The position numbers and the translations under genes were made by a program. This document shows positions 35,844 to 46,590 of a DNA stretch of 64,000 bases, piece by piece (position 1 is the first letter of the stretch; the number at the start of each line of letters is the position of its first letter). The notes beneath the pieces were generated by a model. It was not told the origin of the DNA. It made no database searches and saw only the letters and a list, made by a program, of their open reading frames with translations. Origin of the DNA: Copromyces sp. CBS 386.78 (Eukaryota > Ascomycota > Sordariomycetes > Sordariales > Sordariaceae); assembly GCA_030685235.1 (NCBI GenBank), contig MU839090.1, positions 496,001 through 560,000 of the forward strand, written 5' to 3'.

Positions 35844-38800
35844 GTTTGCCGAGGCGAGCGAGGGTTGAGGGTCGTGAACGGACGCCTGACGGATCGGGTG
35901 CCGGCTTCTAGTGGACTTCTCTGGCTCTGCTGGCGTCCGGGCTGCAAGTGTCCTGCGCAAATTGATTGACGTTAGGTACCACGTCCAACGGAGTGACGGG
36001 GCTCCAGACAGGCGAGACAGGGCAGCCTGGGAGCAAATGGCGGTAGGAAAACAAAGTCCGCAGGGAAGCTCGCGGTCTGCAAGGTACGGACGGCTAGACA
36101 CACCCAGGCAAGCCAAAAAGAACTCGTGGAAGTGGAAGCTCCAAGGATGGTCGCCAACTGTCAAATGGCAACCGATGCTTGTTGCAGGGGGAGATTGTCG
36201 ACGCCACGACGCCAACAGGGGATGATGATGGAGATGTGGATGAAAGTGATGGGGCCAAAGGAGAGTCCAAGCTCCCAGGTGTCCCAGGGAGACGGGACCT
36301 GCGGCGTCAGGGCGCCAAAGACAGCGTATGTAGAGTCATATATTAATGTACAAGGAGAGCTCAAATCCCTACTCCAACTTCGATCAGACTCCTGATCGTC
36401 GTGTTTGTCTTCTTGAGATACAATATCACCAACATGTTTATCCTCTTGTCGAGGTCGCCATTGAATTGAGACTTTACAACCTCTTGCTCTCAGCCGATAC
36501 CAGAGACTTCAAGGCGGGCTTTGCTGTAATTGCGCTGCAGGGTTCAAGCTTCATGTACAACTCCATCGGTGGCGCCCCGCTGTCAATGTCGGCGAGGAAG
36601 GTGCGTGAGTCGTGATACCTCTTGAGCTATACTGGATTAGGTTAGTGCTTGCTCGCAACGTTACCGACTGTCGAGTGGGATAAACTTTCGGAGTATCATC
36701 ACGACTTCCCCCGAATGCTAAACAGAAGAAAGGTAATGAGATGTCTTGCTTTCTGTGTGCTCCGGAATTCAAAAGGACTGGTCGTTCTCAAACTACCCCT
36801 TTCTTTAACACACGATGCTGAAGTCTAGTTATACCTCCCGTCTACGAAGGCAATATAAGAGAAGGATCGCCGACAAGGAGCTCGTCAGATAGCGACGTGC
36901 TAAGCTAGGAACCACTCGTTAACGTGCCTGGCGCTTATGCGGATCCGTATTGCCAAGGTCCGTCAAGTCAGCCCAAGACAGCGATTGGAATGCCGTTCTC
37001 GATCACCAGTACCTATTTCATTAGGACTAGCTAACTTCGATACCTCTGTCCTCCATGTTCAGTTTGACCGATCTCCGTGGGGAAATATGTTGCGCAAGGA
37101 AGAGAAAAGAGGAGTAAACCATCTCGTCCTTGTATAGCCGCATTTGATTCCCCTTACGTCTAAGCAGAAATTTACCCCTTGGCCCCTTAGCTGAGTTTGG
37201 GTATACTCTTGAATCCAACAATGAAGCACCAGCTGCGACAGGATTCAGGAACCAAGCCGTTGGAATGTCCCGAATGGTGGCCATGAAACAGAAGACGTCT
37301 AAGCGGCGGGTTGCCATGCGCAACACAGATGGGACGAAAGGAAGCCCGGCGTAGACAAAACGCATTGAGGATAAACAGACATCAATTCACGTCTTTATGC
37401 ATCAAGAGGATTAGCGCCGTACGTTTTCTCTTAAGCTGGCCCGAAGCCGCAGTACACCTCGCAACAGACATGGCACAAGTTGGTGGTCATATCGGAATTT
37501 TCTCTTCTCTTCCACTCACACCCATCATGAAACAGCATGCATGGTTTGCATCTTCAAATCGCAGACCTCTCCGTCCCAGATGCAGAGTTGATGACGTACG
37601 AACAACCCCGGAAAGGAACCACCCACGCTCAAGGGTGGGAGCCAATGGGATTGCGCACATGTACGTACGCATGGGACGAACGGCTGTTGGGAACTCTTCA
37701 ATGCTTGGTGTTGGTACGCAGAATCAGTCGCAGCCCCTGATCATCCAGGTTCATACCCCTGAATCGACGGAGTCAGCTTGGACGGGAGGACTGTTACTCC
37801 AACCTGAAGGACCAACTGTATGCAGGGCGGGTTCTCTATCACACCAAGAATACTTACCACATTCCTCCAGGAACAATGGCGGCGTCATTAATGCTGTGAG
37901 CGCATTATGGTCCGACCTCACTATAGCCCGTCGCGTTCTAGCAGACATGGGCGAACTGTCTTGAATTCTCCGCTACAGTGGGAGATGATGCATCTCGTGG
38001 TGATGTTAGCTGTCAGGTGAGCGGCTCTCTTCAAGCCTCGAGACCTATCCGGCGCTGGGCCTGACCACATTGGAGATCACGCTTACCTTGGCCAAGTCGC
38101 GTGCTTCTGGTATAAGACGGTTGCTCTATGCCTTTACAGAGCTGTTTCGGTCTTTCGTCCTGGGTGGTTTCATCGGCTCAAGGTGAAGAAACCTGTTCAG
38201 CGATATCAGACGGTCTGATCACTCGTCTTGGCCGATGGGGTTACATCTTGGTTTGCCCGTACCCCAGGTGTCGTCGTAGTCATGGATGCCGGATTTGACT
38301 TCTTTTTTTAAATGAATTGAAACGCGCTTGGAGAAGGGGGGGGGTCCCAACCAACCAGTAGCGCGCTTCGTCAGTGTATTGTCCGGGTGTGTTGAGATGC
38401 CGGTAGGCGCCATAGCTTTTACGCCTCCGCTCAGCGGCTGTCTGAAAGGCCCTCGAATCCCTTGGGTGCCCAACCCGGCCGGCATGGCTCGGGGAGTCTA
38501 TCGATACAGCAAGCTGCCGTGCTCCGCATAAGATAGAGGTGAGCAGCGCGAGGTATGTTCTGGTTGAGTGAGATGGGCGCCCCGGTCAGGCTTCACGTCA
38601 GGCTTTTCGTCTGACAGAAGCACCGACTTGTTAAGACCGTATCTAGTTTGTAACAGGCGCTTGCCAGGCTTGACGGTGAAGTTATGGTCTGGGAGTTGTG
38701 TTGGCATTTGGCTCTTGGAATGAGGATCGGTAGTCCGGGGGATCAACGTCGACAAGGTGAAAAGTGGAAGGGGAGCCACGAGCTAAAGACGGGCCCGGGG

Positions 38801-39680
38801 CGGGACAGGTGGGCTGTGGATTCGCGGGTGGGGCCCAAATTCCTGCAGCAACGGGACCCGCACCATGGGGAGCTAAAATGCATCAACGCCTAAACTGACC
38901 AGCCAATCCTCACCACCATCTGGTAAACTTTTTTTTTCTCCGGTTCTTATCGGCTCGCGAAAAAATTCGACAAGGCCAACTTCAGCCCAGCAAAACGCAG
39001 GATCCCAATCAAGAATTATCAGGCGCAGAGGTCACCTACCCGTTCCTGTCAGCATCGAGTTTTCAAAGCGTTGGCTCTGCCCTAGAGGTCCGTCCCGTCT
39101 CTGTGTACTTCATCTCAGCTCCAGACCTGTTCGTCTGATTCGGCGCACCGAGCCACCGTCCAGTCCACTTTTATTGACAGTTGTTTTCTCAGCCCGTTTG
39201 CCCTCTGCTAAAGACGCACTCAGCCTCCTGCAGTCTCACAGCTCACTTGCGCCCCCATCTCTGAGTGCTGTTCGTTCCTGGCAGGATCTGCACAGAAAGC
39301 ATATCCGAGTCCCATTCAATTTTTGCGTGAAGTCGCAACCGGCATCCCGTTGAGACTCTGCGTCCGCCGACATTTCCAGGTTCATCATCGACTAGCAACA
39401 CCAAAAGACGCCTCGATAGGTTGAGCAGAAACATCATTTTCTCACCTTCAATTCTTGCCCGACTAGTCCCAACTTCTCAAGGATTACCGACACGGCAACC
39501 TGCTGCCTACTCAGACCCGGTTGTCAGACCAATTCCTAGCAGCGAATCCTACTCAGCCACCCGCAAAAGAGCACTTGGACGCCGAACCACAGCAAATCGC
39601 CCTAACTCTAACTGCTTACTCTTCGCCAATTGGAATCACCATCTCTTTCACCGTTAGAGACAACACATCAAACCGCAATC
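35844..39680. other. Gene-poor interval, 3.8 kb
   Basis: Normal base composition, no RIP signature. The longest frame, 37311-37964 (+, 217 codons), has no family features and no splice logic. The last 0.7 kb is pyrimidine-rich and probably the promoter and 5' leader of the LYAR-type gene. Confidence 0.5.
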
Positions 39681-41627
39681 ATGGTGTCCTTCTCTTGTGA
39701 GGTAAGTCGCAAGCCATTACAATTCTAGCATGGCTATCATGCGTCGTTGTCTGCTAGAGCAGAAGAGCAAGGTCTCTGTCCATGGCAGGCTGCCCTCCTG
39801 TACCAGAGTATCCCATAAGATGGTGTTTAGGTATACCACCTATATATGGACGTCAGTCTATCGCCCCTCCCTCAATCCCTGACCTGCCCCCAGGTTTGAT
39901 ACAAAGTACATAGCACACCCAAATCCCCCCAACTCTCCCCTCCCTGTCAGACATATCGCCCCTACTCAACCCCTTCCTGTCCGAGAAGGGCAATCTAAAC
40001 TGACATCACACACATTCCCGCCCACCATCTCCCCGGGTAACCACCAACTAAAGGTGTCCCTGTGCACCACTAACACCCACCCCTCTTCACCTTTCCGCAC
40101 GCCCCTCCCCATTTAGAGCTGATCCGGCTGGTCTCCTTACCCTTCCTTGGCTCTTCTCTCGCTCCCTCTCATCTTCAGTCCATTACTTGTTTGGCCTGCT
40201 TTGCTTCCAACTTAGCTCACATCATCTTGCTTTCTCTCTCAAACCTCTATTCTCGGTTACATATACCGTTATCTAACCACTCATCCCTTGGGTTATTACA
40301 GGTCTGCGGCGACGTTTTGACCAAAAAGAAGCTCGACCCGCATCGCCAACGCTGCTGGGGCGCAAACTTCACCTGCATTGATTGTATGACCCACTTCCCG
40401 GGTACTGAATATCGCTCCCATACGGTAGGATCTCCTTACCTCACGTCGCACGATGCCCGGCGGTTGACGTGTTGACCCTGAACCCCGCTGACTTTCATGT
40501 AGAGCTGTATGACGGAAGAGCAAAAGTATCAGGGCGCTCTCTACCGACCCAAGAAAGGAAAGGGCCAACAAAACCAGAACCAGAATCAGAATCAAAACCA
40601 GAACAGGCACCAGAACAACCAAGCCATGGCGCAACCCGCGTATGTCGAGGAGGTTGCGGAGGATTTTGACACATGGCGCCAGTACGACAACAACGGCAAC
40701 GCGCCTGCTCAGGCACCCACTCCTCCTTCAGCAACTGAGGCTCCTGTCAATGTTTTCGATTACATGGTCAACCCTACCCCAACCGCCTCGCGGGTTTCCG
40801 TTGCGGAAGAGCCTGAGCAGAAGGAGAGCAACGAAATGGTACGCTACGAGTCGAAGACCGAGGAAACCACAGAGAACGCTGTTGTTCACTACGAAACCCC
40901 GGTGCCAAGGAAGAAGTCCAAGGACGGAGAGAAGGAGGTCAAGAAGGACAAGAAGAGAAAGAGGGAACTCCACAGCGATACCGACCATCCGATGATTGAC
41001 GCGCCCCCCGTTTTGCACTCCGGATTGACTGGCGGAATCAGCCGTATGATGAGCAGACCCGACGTCTTCCCTCCCTCGCCAGAGTCCGCAGAGACACCGG
41101 CGAGCCCCCTCAAGAAGTCCAAGCACTCGAAGCACCACAAATCGGAGAGTCTCGGCAACAGCCTGATGGCCATGATTTCCGGCTCGAAGCCCAAGAAGAC
41201 CAAGACCTCGAAGATCAAGGACTCCTCGAAGGACAGGAAGGACGCCAAGGAAAGGAAGGAGAAGAAGTCGTCGTCTGCATCGCCGTCGTCCAAGAAGACC
41301 AAGCACAGCCACAGCAAGTCGCTCGAAGCACCCAAGGAGCAAAAGATGATTGAGTACAGGCCCGGTTCCAAGGACGGCGCTACTGAAAAGAACAAGGACA
41401 ATGAGGTTGTCATCTTCCAGCCCCGTGCCGAGCGCTTCCTGAGCTTCGTCAACAAGGGCCCCGAGAGCGACAAGGGTGTAAGCCTCAACAAGGCACTGAA
41501 GCGCTATCACCGCGAGCGCAGCGCGTCGGGAACTAGTGTGAGCAAGGTGGCGGAGGAGAAGGAGCTGTGGCGGTCGTTGAGGATGAGGAGGAACGATAGG
41601 GGAGAGATCGTATTGTTTTGTGTTTAG
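39681..41627 (+). CDS. LYAR-type C2HC zinc-finger nucleolar protein
   Basis: Three exons: 39681-39701, 40302-40424, 40503-41627; introns 600 and 78 bp; 422 residues. Exon 1 encodes only seven residues (M-V-S-F-S-C-E), which complete the canonical LYAR N-terminus when joined to V-C-G-D-V-L-T-K-K-K-L. The zinc-finger region (residues 1-55) contains C-x-x-C, H-R-Q-R-C, C-x-x-C and H-x-x-x-x-C. A Gln/Asn repeat follows near residue 70, then a long Lys/Ser-rich, highly charged tail with nuclear/nucleolar-localisation-like stretches. The conserved C-terminal block ends in E-L-W-R-S-L-R-M-R-R. Relatives (human LYAR, yeast YCR087C-A) are nucleolar and linked to ribosome production; that role here is inferred. 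Confidence 0.9.
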
Positions 41628-41942
41628 GTAGGTGCGAATGTGGGGGATACATGAAAGAAAGAAACAGGAAAAACAATGTACCAAAAAGGAAGGAACGGTG
41701 GTGATACGACGGCGTTCGAGGGACACGGCGGGCTGCCCCTTCCTCTGTTTGTTGGATTATATCATACCATGTGCTACTACTCTGTTTAACATTTCGAAAA
41801 GGGCAAATAATGGAAAACAACGGATGCATCTTCAAGTTTACCTTGGACCCCTCTCGGGTCCAGTACACACACATCCCCTCAGATGCATGGTCGTGGTCGC
41901 GGGTTCATAACCAACCCCTCATCACCTAATACTCAACAACCA

Positions 41943-42287
41943 ACAAGTGGCAGCGTGGTCAAACGGTGTGGTGCGCTGAGCTCTCATTGCACTTTTCATC
42001 CCGTAATACCTCTTAAGAGGTCGTCCGGGTCCGAGGGTTGCGTACTCACGCGCCAGGAAGTATCTTCCCGGCCGCTGCGCGTGGTGCCCTTAGGCTCCTG
42101 ATCCCCAAACACCCCACGCTTAGGTAGCTGGGAGCCTAGGGGCGTTGCGTGCGGCGACCGGAGTGGTACCTTCCTGGAAGTCAATTTGGCGAGGTGGCGC
42201 CTTCCGGTTGTGTTAAATAGGGCTCTTCTACTCCCTCCCACCGAGCAAGACGTCAGCCGTTCGATTCCTGCCCTTGTCCTAAATTTT
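41943..42287 (+). ncRNA. Candidate structured RNA polymerase III transcript of unknown family
   Basis: An A-box-like TGGTCAAACGGTG at 41956-41968, a B-box-like GTTCGATTCC at 42259-42268, and a T7 run at 42284-42290. The ends pair: ACAAG(T)GGCA at 41943-41952 with TGCCCTTGT at 42269-42277, nine pairs with one bulge. The core is a rod: 42069-42098 pairs with 42131-42160 over 30 positions with one mismatch and seven G-U pairs, and an outer helix joins CCAGGAAG near 42051 to CTTCCTGG near 42171. A palindromic hairpin lies at 42008-42021. I could not fit it to tRNA, SRP, RNase P, RNase MRP or U6 RNA. It lies between the LYAR-type gene and the NF-X1 gene and overlaps neither coding region. Confidence 0.55.
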
Positions 42288-42852
42288 TTTGCAACTTTTT
42301 TTATACGGTCGATAATACGAAATAACGTTTTCTTTTGGTACTACTAGCTGTCTGGATGGATAGGTAGGTATATAAAGTTGATAACGATAGTAAAGCTATC
42401 ATAGGATCTTAGCGATGCTGAGCGTGCGAATACTACCTACCTACCCTTGTCGTCGAATGTAGATGTATCGTAGACAACGACTATCCTCGCTCGACTCCTT
42501 CGGTTGGATGTTACTTCTAGTATATTATTGTGACGCTTAGGGAGAGAGGAACTGGACGGAGGTTTCTTTAACGTCTTTTTGAGAAAGTGCACTTCTATTC
42601 TTCCTTTGTCCATGACTCTTTGGTATTAGATTATAGTAAGTTCTGGACACACCAACTGGACGGCTGTCAAGGAGAGACACGGACAAGAGCATGCACAGGC
42701 AAGATTTGACAGAAGTTCGAAACGAAAATCAATCCTTTTTATCAATATTATCAAATCGCCTTGAGTGTAAAGTCTTCGCTAAACGATCCTGCGCTAAACT
42801 AGCCATATCATCATCTATGGTATAGGCGGCGGGTAGCTCTAATGAATAACTT
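42288..42852. other. Intergenic between the RNA candidate and the NF-X1 gene
   Basis: About 565 bp, probably including the NF-X1 3' untranslated region. A second T-run lies at 42295-42302. No gene recognised. Confidence 0.5.
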
Positions 42853-45800
42853 CTAAACATCCATCTTAGCAGCAGCCTCATCAATTTTAGCCGTTACGAT
42901 CTCAGTCTCAGGCTCAGCCTGTTCTCCAGTCGAGCTTCCTCCATCTTCTACCGACGACGGCTCCAAGTGTTCCTTTCCTTCATGCGCAGTAGCGCTGTCG
43001 ACACTCTGTTCCGCGTCCGATACTCCGTTCTTTTCCTGAGCCTCGCCGTCTTGACTTCCTTCTTTTGGAGTGGCTGCTCCGGGTTCGGATTCAGACCCCA
43101 AGTTGCCACTCTTCTCCTGCTTCTCCTCTTCCTCCTCCTTCTCCGCAGCAACCTCCCAGTCCTCCTCCACCACTTCCGGCTCCTTCTTCACCTCCACCAC
43201 CGGCTTCTTCTTCTCCATGATCCTCCTCAGCGTGACAAACGATCTCGTCAACGGAGCTGCCACCTTCTCGGCCTCGGCTGTCGACGTCTTGGAACCATCT
43301 CCAAGCCGTTTCCAAGTCCCACGACCAGCAACCGCATTCCAGCCGCCCGCACCACCTGCTCCGCTCTCTGCCTCTCTCCGAACGACGTTCAATGAGTCGT
43401 CAGCGTTGCAGAGGACCACGCCGCCGGTTGCCAGCTTGAGACGGATAACCGTCTTCGAGACCGCAGACTTAAGCGTCGTGAGAGCAGACTCAACGGCCTG
43501 CGGCGTCGGGGCGATGGTGGAGTTGGCGATAGCCGCTGCTGTGGAAGCAGGCACGGCTTTGATCAGTATCTCCTCCGAGGGGAGGAAGTTGGTGGCAAAT
43601 GAGACGGCTGTCAGGCCGGATTTGGCCACGCTCTTGAGATCGGAGGACAGAGCTTGCTCCAGCTCTTCGATGGTGAGTCCGAACCGGGGCTCCTTGAGCA
43701 ACAGCGCGTTATAGGGCTGCTGCTGCTTCGGGGGAGCAACGACCGGGGCAGCAGCCGCAGCCTTAGAGGCGGCGGCGGCGGCTTTGGTGATACGGGCGCA
43801 CTGCGCAAGTGTCTTAGTGGGAGCAGCGACGAACCGCGGCGTCTTGAAGACGCAGACGTGTCGATGGGGCTCGGGGTCTTGACTCTCGGAGTCGAGGCCG
43901 AAGTCTTCGGCTAGACTGTGCAGGAAGGCGCGCTGGGACGAGGGCATGGGCTTGAACCTGAGACGCTTCTCGTCAGGCGAGGAGGCGAAGACACGGAACT
44001 CACGCTCCTGAGTCTGTGCCCAGTTGACGTTCTCCTTGAACATCCTGAGAGTTTTGTCGGAGTATGGGATGTGGTCGTCCGTGTGGGTGTCGTCGATCTT
44101 GAGGGCATCGGCCAGCTTGCGATTCCGCTGCAGCCGGAGACACTCGTCGTCGCATTTCAGCGAGGACTCCCGTGTCGACGAGGGGTTCACCATCGTGGCC
44201 ATGCAACGCACTTCCTGCTTGCGGTTCTGGCATGGACAGGTGATGAACGTCTTGGACTGACAAGGCTTGTCCTCCTTGCATGGATATGGAGCGTGACACT
44301 GCTCGGCGCAAGTGTGTTCGCAAGACTTGCGTACTTTGCCGCAAGCCTGAGCGCAGTGGGAGCCAGGAATGCCGGCGTCTTCGCACTCGCCTGGCTTATG
44401 GCATGTCTTCTTGCACACGTGCGATCCGCACTTGAGCTTCTTTCCACAAGGGAGCCCACAATGGACCTCGTTGTTCCAGCATGGGCGGTTCTTCATGATC
44501 TCCTTTCCACAAATACAAGGCTTGTCCATCAAAGACGGGCACTTGGGACAAGAAATGTCATCTGGATGACATGGGTGAGGAACAGTAGGATGACCACACG
44601 GTTGGCGCCGTCTACACGGGAATCGGCACTCGGGCGGCCTCGTTCCGCAGGGCTGTGGAGGATAGAGTACGGTGAGCCCGCAGTTGCAGCTGATCTCGTC
44701 GAAGACAGCTTCAACACATGACGGGCATTGACCCTTGTGGCAGAGTTGCTGACATGTGTGTTGACCACACTTCAATGTACGGCCACAAACTTGAAGACAG
44801 ATGTGTTCTGCTTCATAGTTCTCGTTCGGTCCGCGGTTCTTCTTTTTCCGTCTCTCTGCGGCCTTCTTCTCGCCCGGGCAACAACGCTCGCCGCACTCGT
44901 GTCTGCCGCAGTTCAATTGGACTTTGCAAACCCTGAAGCACGTCGGATGCTCGATCGTGCCCTGGTGGCAGGCTGACTGAGTGACTGTCCTGCCGCAACG
45001 GCAAGAGACGTCGATAACCTTCGAGCACATCCCACAGGGGCCGGTGTGGCATTTCTTCTCACACAGATGACCGCAAGGAAGGACCTTATCGCACGGCTTA
45101 TCACAGTGAGGTATCGTGTCCTGGCATGATTGCCGCGGAGGTTCTGGCAACGAAGCCAATGCGGTTTTCCCGCATGGACAATGAGTGGCCACATCGGGGG
45201 AGAAGGGGCAATGTGTCGATTCTTCGTCTTGGGGATGGCAAGGCTTTTGGCAGGTATGATGACCACAATCATAAGGTCTGCCACAGATGTTGCTGCACCT
45301 AAAGGAGCCTTCAAACCAGGGGTCCGAATCATCCGTTTCCGAGGAGCCTTGAAACTGTCCGTAGTTGAAAGAATCCTCAACTTGATCACGTTGATCGCAT
45401 GGTATTTCCTTCTGCTCCTTCCCGCAGTAGCATGTGGATAAGAGAGGGATCTCGCAAGCTCCGCACAACCCGGGGTGGCAGGTCTGCTCGCAGAAGTGCT
45501 CTCCACATGGGAGTAGATCGCCACAGACCTCCTCGCAGCTGAAGCCTTTGCCGTACTCAGTCTCACTGCAGCGTTTGGTCGAAGTATGCTTGCCGCAATA
45601 GCAAGTCTGGGAAGGCCCCATCAATGTGCATGGTGGACAAGGTCCCGCATGGCACATCAATGAGCATGGATGTGGGCAAGTAGCACGAGGCTTGGAACAT
45701 GTCTGTCCACAGGTATGGGGAGGTAGTCCAGGAATAGGCTTCGGGTCGATCTCCTTTTTGCACCAACAGCGATCCGGTCCGGGCTTCTCGACGAGTTGCG

Positions 45801-46590
45801 AGTTGCAGCCTGGACACCTCCAAGTCAATGTCTGATCAGTATTTTGCTCCTGCTGCTCCGCATTCTTCTCTTGGTTGGCGTGCCATTTCTTGACGCAGGA
45901 TAGATGAGTGACAGTCCAGCAAACGGAGCATGACCAGATCCGAGTATTGCGCGTTAGCTCATTAGTGCATATAACGCATTCGTACAGTCCGTTGGCAATA
46001 TCTTCGTGAATTCGGGTAGGCAGGTCAGGCGCCGAAGACTTGGAAGCAGTTGGCGGCGCAGGACGAGGCTCCCTTTGGGGCCTTGCGCGAGCAGTTCTTG
46101 GTTGTTGGGTTGGAACTGCAAGTGGGTGACCGGGAACAAAAGCGGGAGCATCGGCCCTAATGCCGGTGCCTGATGCAGTGCCGTCTTCTTCAGCAGTGTG
46201 CAGAGCCGCCGCTGTCCCTGGAGGTGGTGCCCGCCCTCGATGAGATACCACGATCGAGCGTTGAGCAGATGAAACTCCTCTCCCGCGTCGAGGACCACCT
46301 TCTCCAACTCCCCGCCTTCTTCGTCCTCCTCCTTCCCTCGAAGGCCCTGACGGCGCATCCGGTGTAGGCACTGATGGCGGGGGTACGTTTACACTCGCCG
46401 TTTCCGTGGTATTCCTTGAGGGTTCGGCTGGCTGCGCTGGCTGACTGGTTTCGCCACCGGCGTTTGGTCGCTCGGAGCCATGGTGATGACCTCTCCGTGA
46501 CCTGCCTCCACGTCCTCTGCCTCTGCCTCTGCCTCCCCTGCCTCCCCTATTAGAACCGCCTTGAGGGGTAGCAGTTTGAACGTCCGCCAT
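42853..46590 (-). CDS. fap1: NF-X1-type zinc-finger protein (Fap1/NFX1 homologue)
   Basis: Single exon, 1245 residues from the ATG at 46590; the open frame extends 55 codons upstream without family features. Order: an RGG/GRG-rich start (residues 10-35), a low-complexity region with a PAM2-like A-P-A-F-V-P-G near 148-154, a RING-CH-like finger at about 204-265, then a long array of Cys/His-rich NF-X1 fingers at about 290-850 (repeats of the C-G-x-H-x-C-x-x-x-C-H-x-G-x-C type), an R3H-like domain at about 890-970, and an acidic Glu-rich tail. NFX1 relatives act as ubiquitin ligases and transcriptional or mRNA regulators; yeast Fap1 binds FKBP12. Which role applies here is inference. Length is within the family range. 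Confidence 0.93.
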   Translation of the reverse strand: MADVQTATPQGGSNRGGRGGRGRGRGRGGRSRRGHHHGSERPNAGGETSQPAQPAEPSRNTTETASVNVPPPSVPTPDAPSGPSREGGGRRRRGVGEGGPRRGRGVSSAQRSIVVSHRGRAPPPGTAAALHTAEEDGTASGTGIRADAPAFVPGHPLAVPTQQPRTARARPQREPRPAPPTASKSSAPDLPTRIHEDIANGLYECVICTNELTRNTRIWSCSVCWTVTHLSCVKKWHANQEKNAEQQEQNTDQTLTWRCPGCNSQLVEKPGPDRCWCKKEIDPKPIPGLPPHTCGQTCSKPRATCPHPCSLMCHAGPCPPCTLMGPSQTCYCGKHTSTKRCSETEYGKGFSCEEVCGDLLPCGEHFCEQTCHPGLCGACEIPLLSTCYCGKEQKEIPCDQRDQVEDSFNYGQFQGSSETDDSDPWFEGSFRCSNICGRPYDCGHHTCQKPCHPQDEESTHCPFSPDVATHCPCGKTALASLPEPPRQSCQDTIPHCDKPCDKVLPCGHLCEKKCHTGPCGMCSKVIDVSCRCGRTVTQSACHQGTIEHPTCFRVCKVQLNCGRHECGERCCPGEKKAAERRKKKNRGPNENYEAEHICLQVCGRTLKCGQHTCQQLCHKGQCPSCVEAVFDEISCNCGLTVLYPPQPCGTRPPECRFPCRRRQPCGHPTVPHPCHPDDISCPKCPSLMDKPCICGKEIMKNRPCWNNEVHCGLPCGKKLKCGSHVCKKTCHKPGECEDAGIPGSHCAQACGKVRKSCEHTCAEQCHAPYPCKEDKPCQSKTFITCPCQNRKQEVRCMATMVNPSSTRESSLKCDDECLRLQRNRKLADALKIDDTHTDDHIPYSDKTLRMFKENVNWAQTQEREFRVFASSPDEKRLRFKPMPSSQRAFLHSLAEDFGLDSESQDPEPHRHVCVFKTPRFVAAPTKTLAQCARITKAAAAASKAAAAAPVVAPPKQQQPYNALLLKEPRFGLTIEELEQALSSDLKSVAKSGLTAVSFATNFLPSEEILIKAVPASTAAAIANSTIAPTPQAVESALTTLKSAVSKTVIRLKLATGGVVLCNADDSLNVVRREAESGAGGAGGWNAVAGRGTWKRLGDGSKTSTAEAEKVAAPLTRSFVTLRRIMEKKKPVVEVKKEPEVVEEDWEVAAEKEEEEEKQEKSGNLGSESEPGAATPKEGSQDGEAQEKNGVSDAEQSVDSATAHEGKEHLEPSSVEDGGSSTGEQAEPETEIVTAKIDEAAAKMDV

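Noticed and set aside
37311..37964. 217-codon + frame
   Set aside because: No recognisable family, no low-complexity or membrane logic, isolated in a gene-poor stretch.
41943..42287. Intron-containing tRNA at the A/B-box pair
   Set aside because: The bases next to the B-box cannot form a five-pair T-stem, and the seven bases before the A-box do not pair with the 3' end.
41943..42287. SRP RNA or RNase P/MRP RNA
   Set aside because: No SRP helix 8 core in the middle of the molecule (a G-A-G-C-A-A-G occurs only near the 3' end), and no ACAGNRA block for RNase P/MRP. A covariance-model search is still needed.
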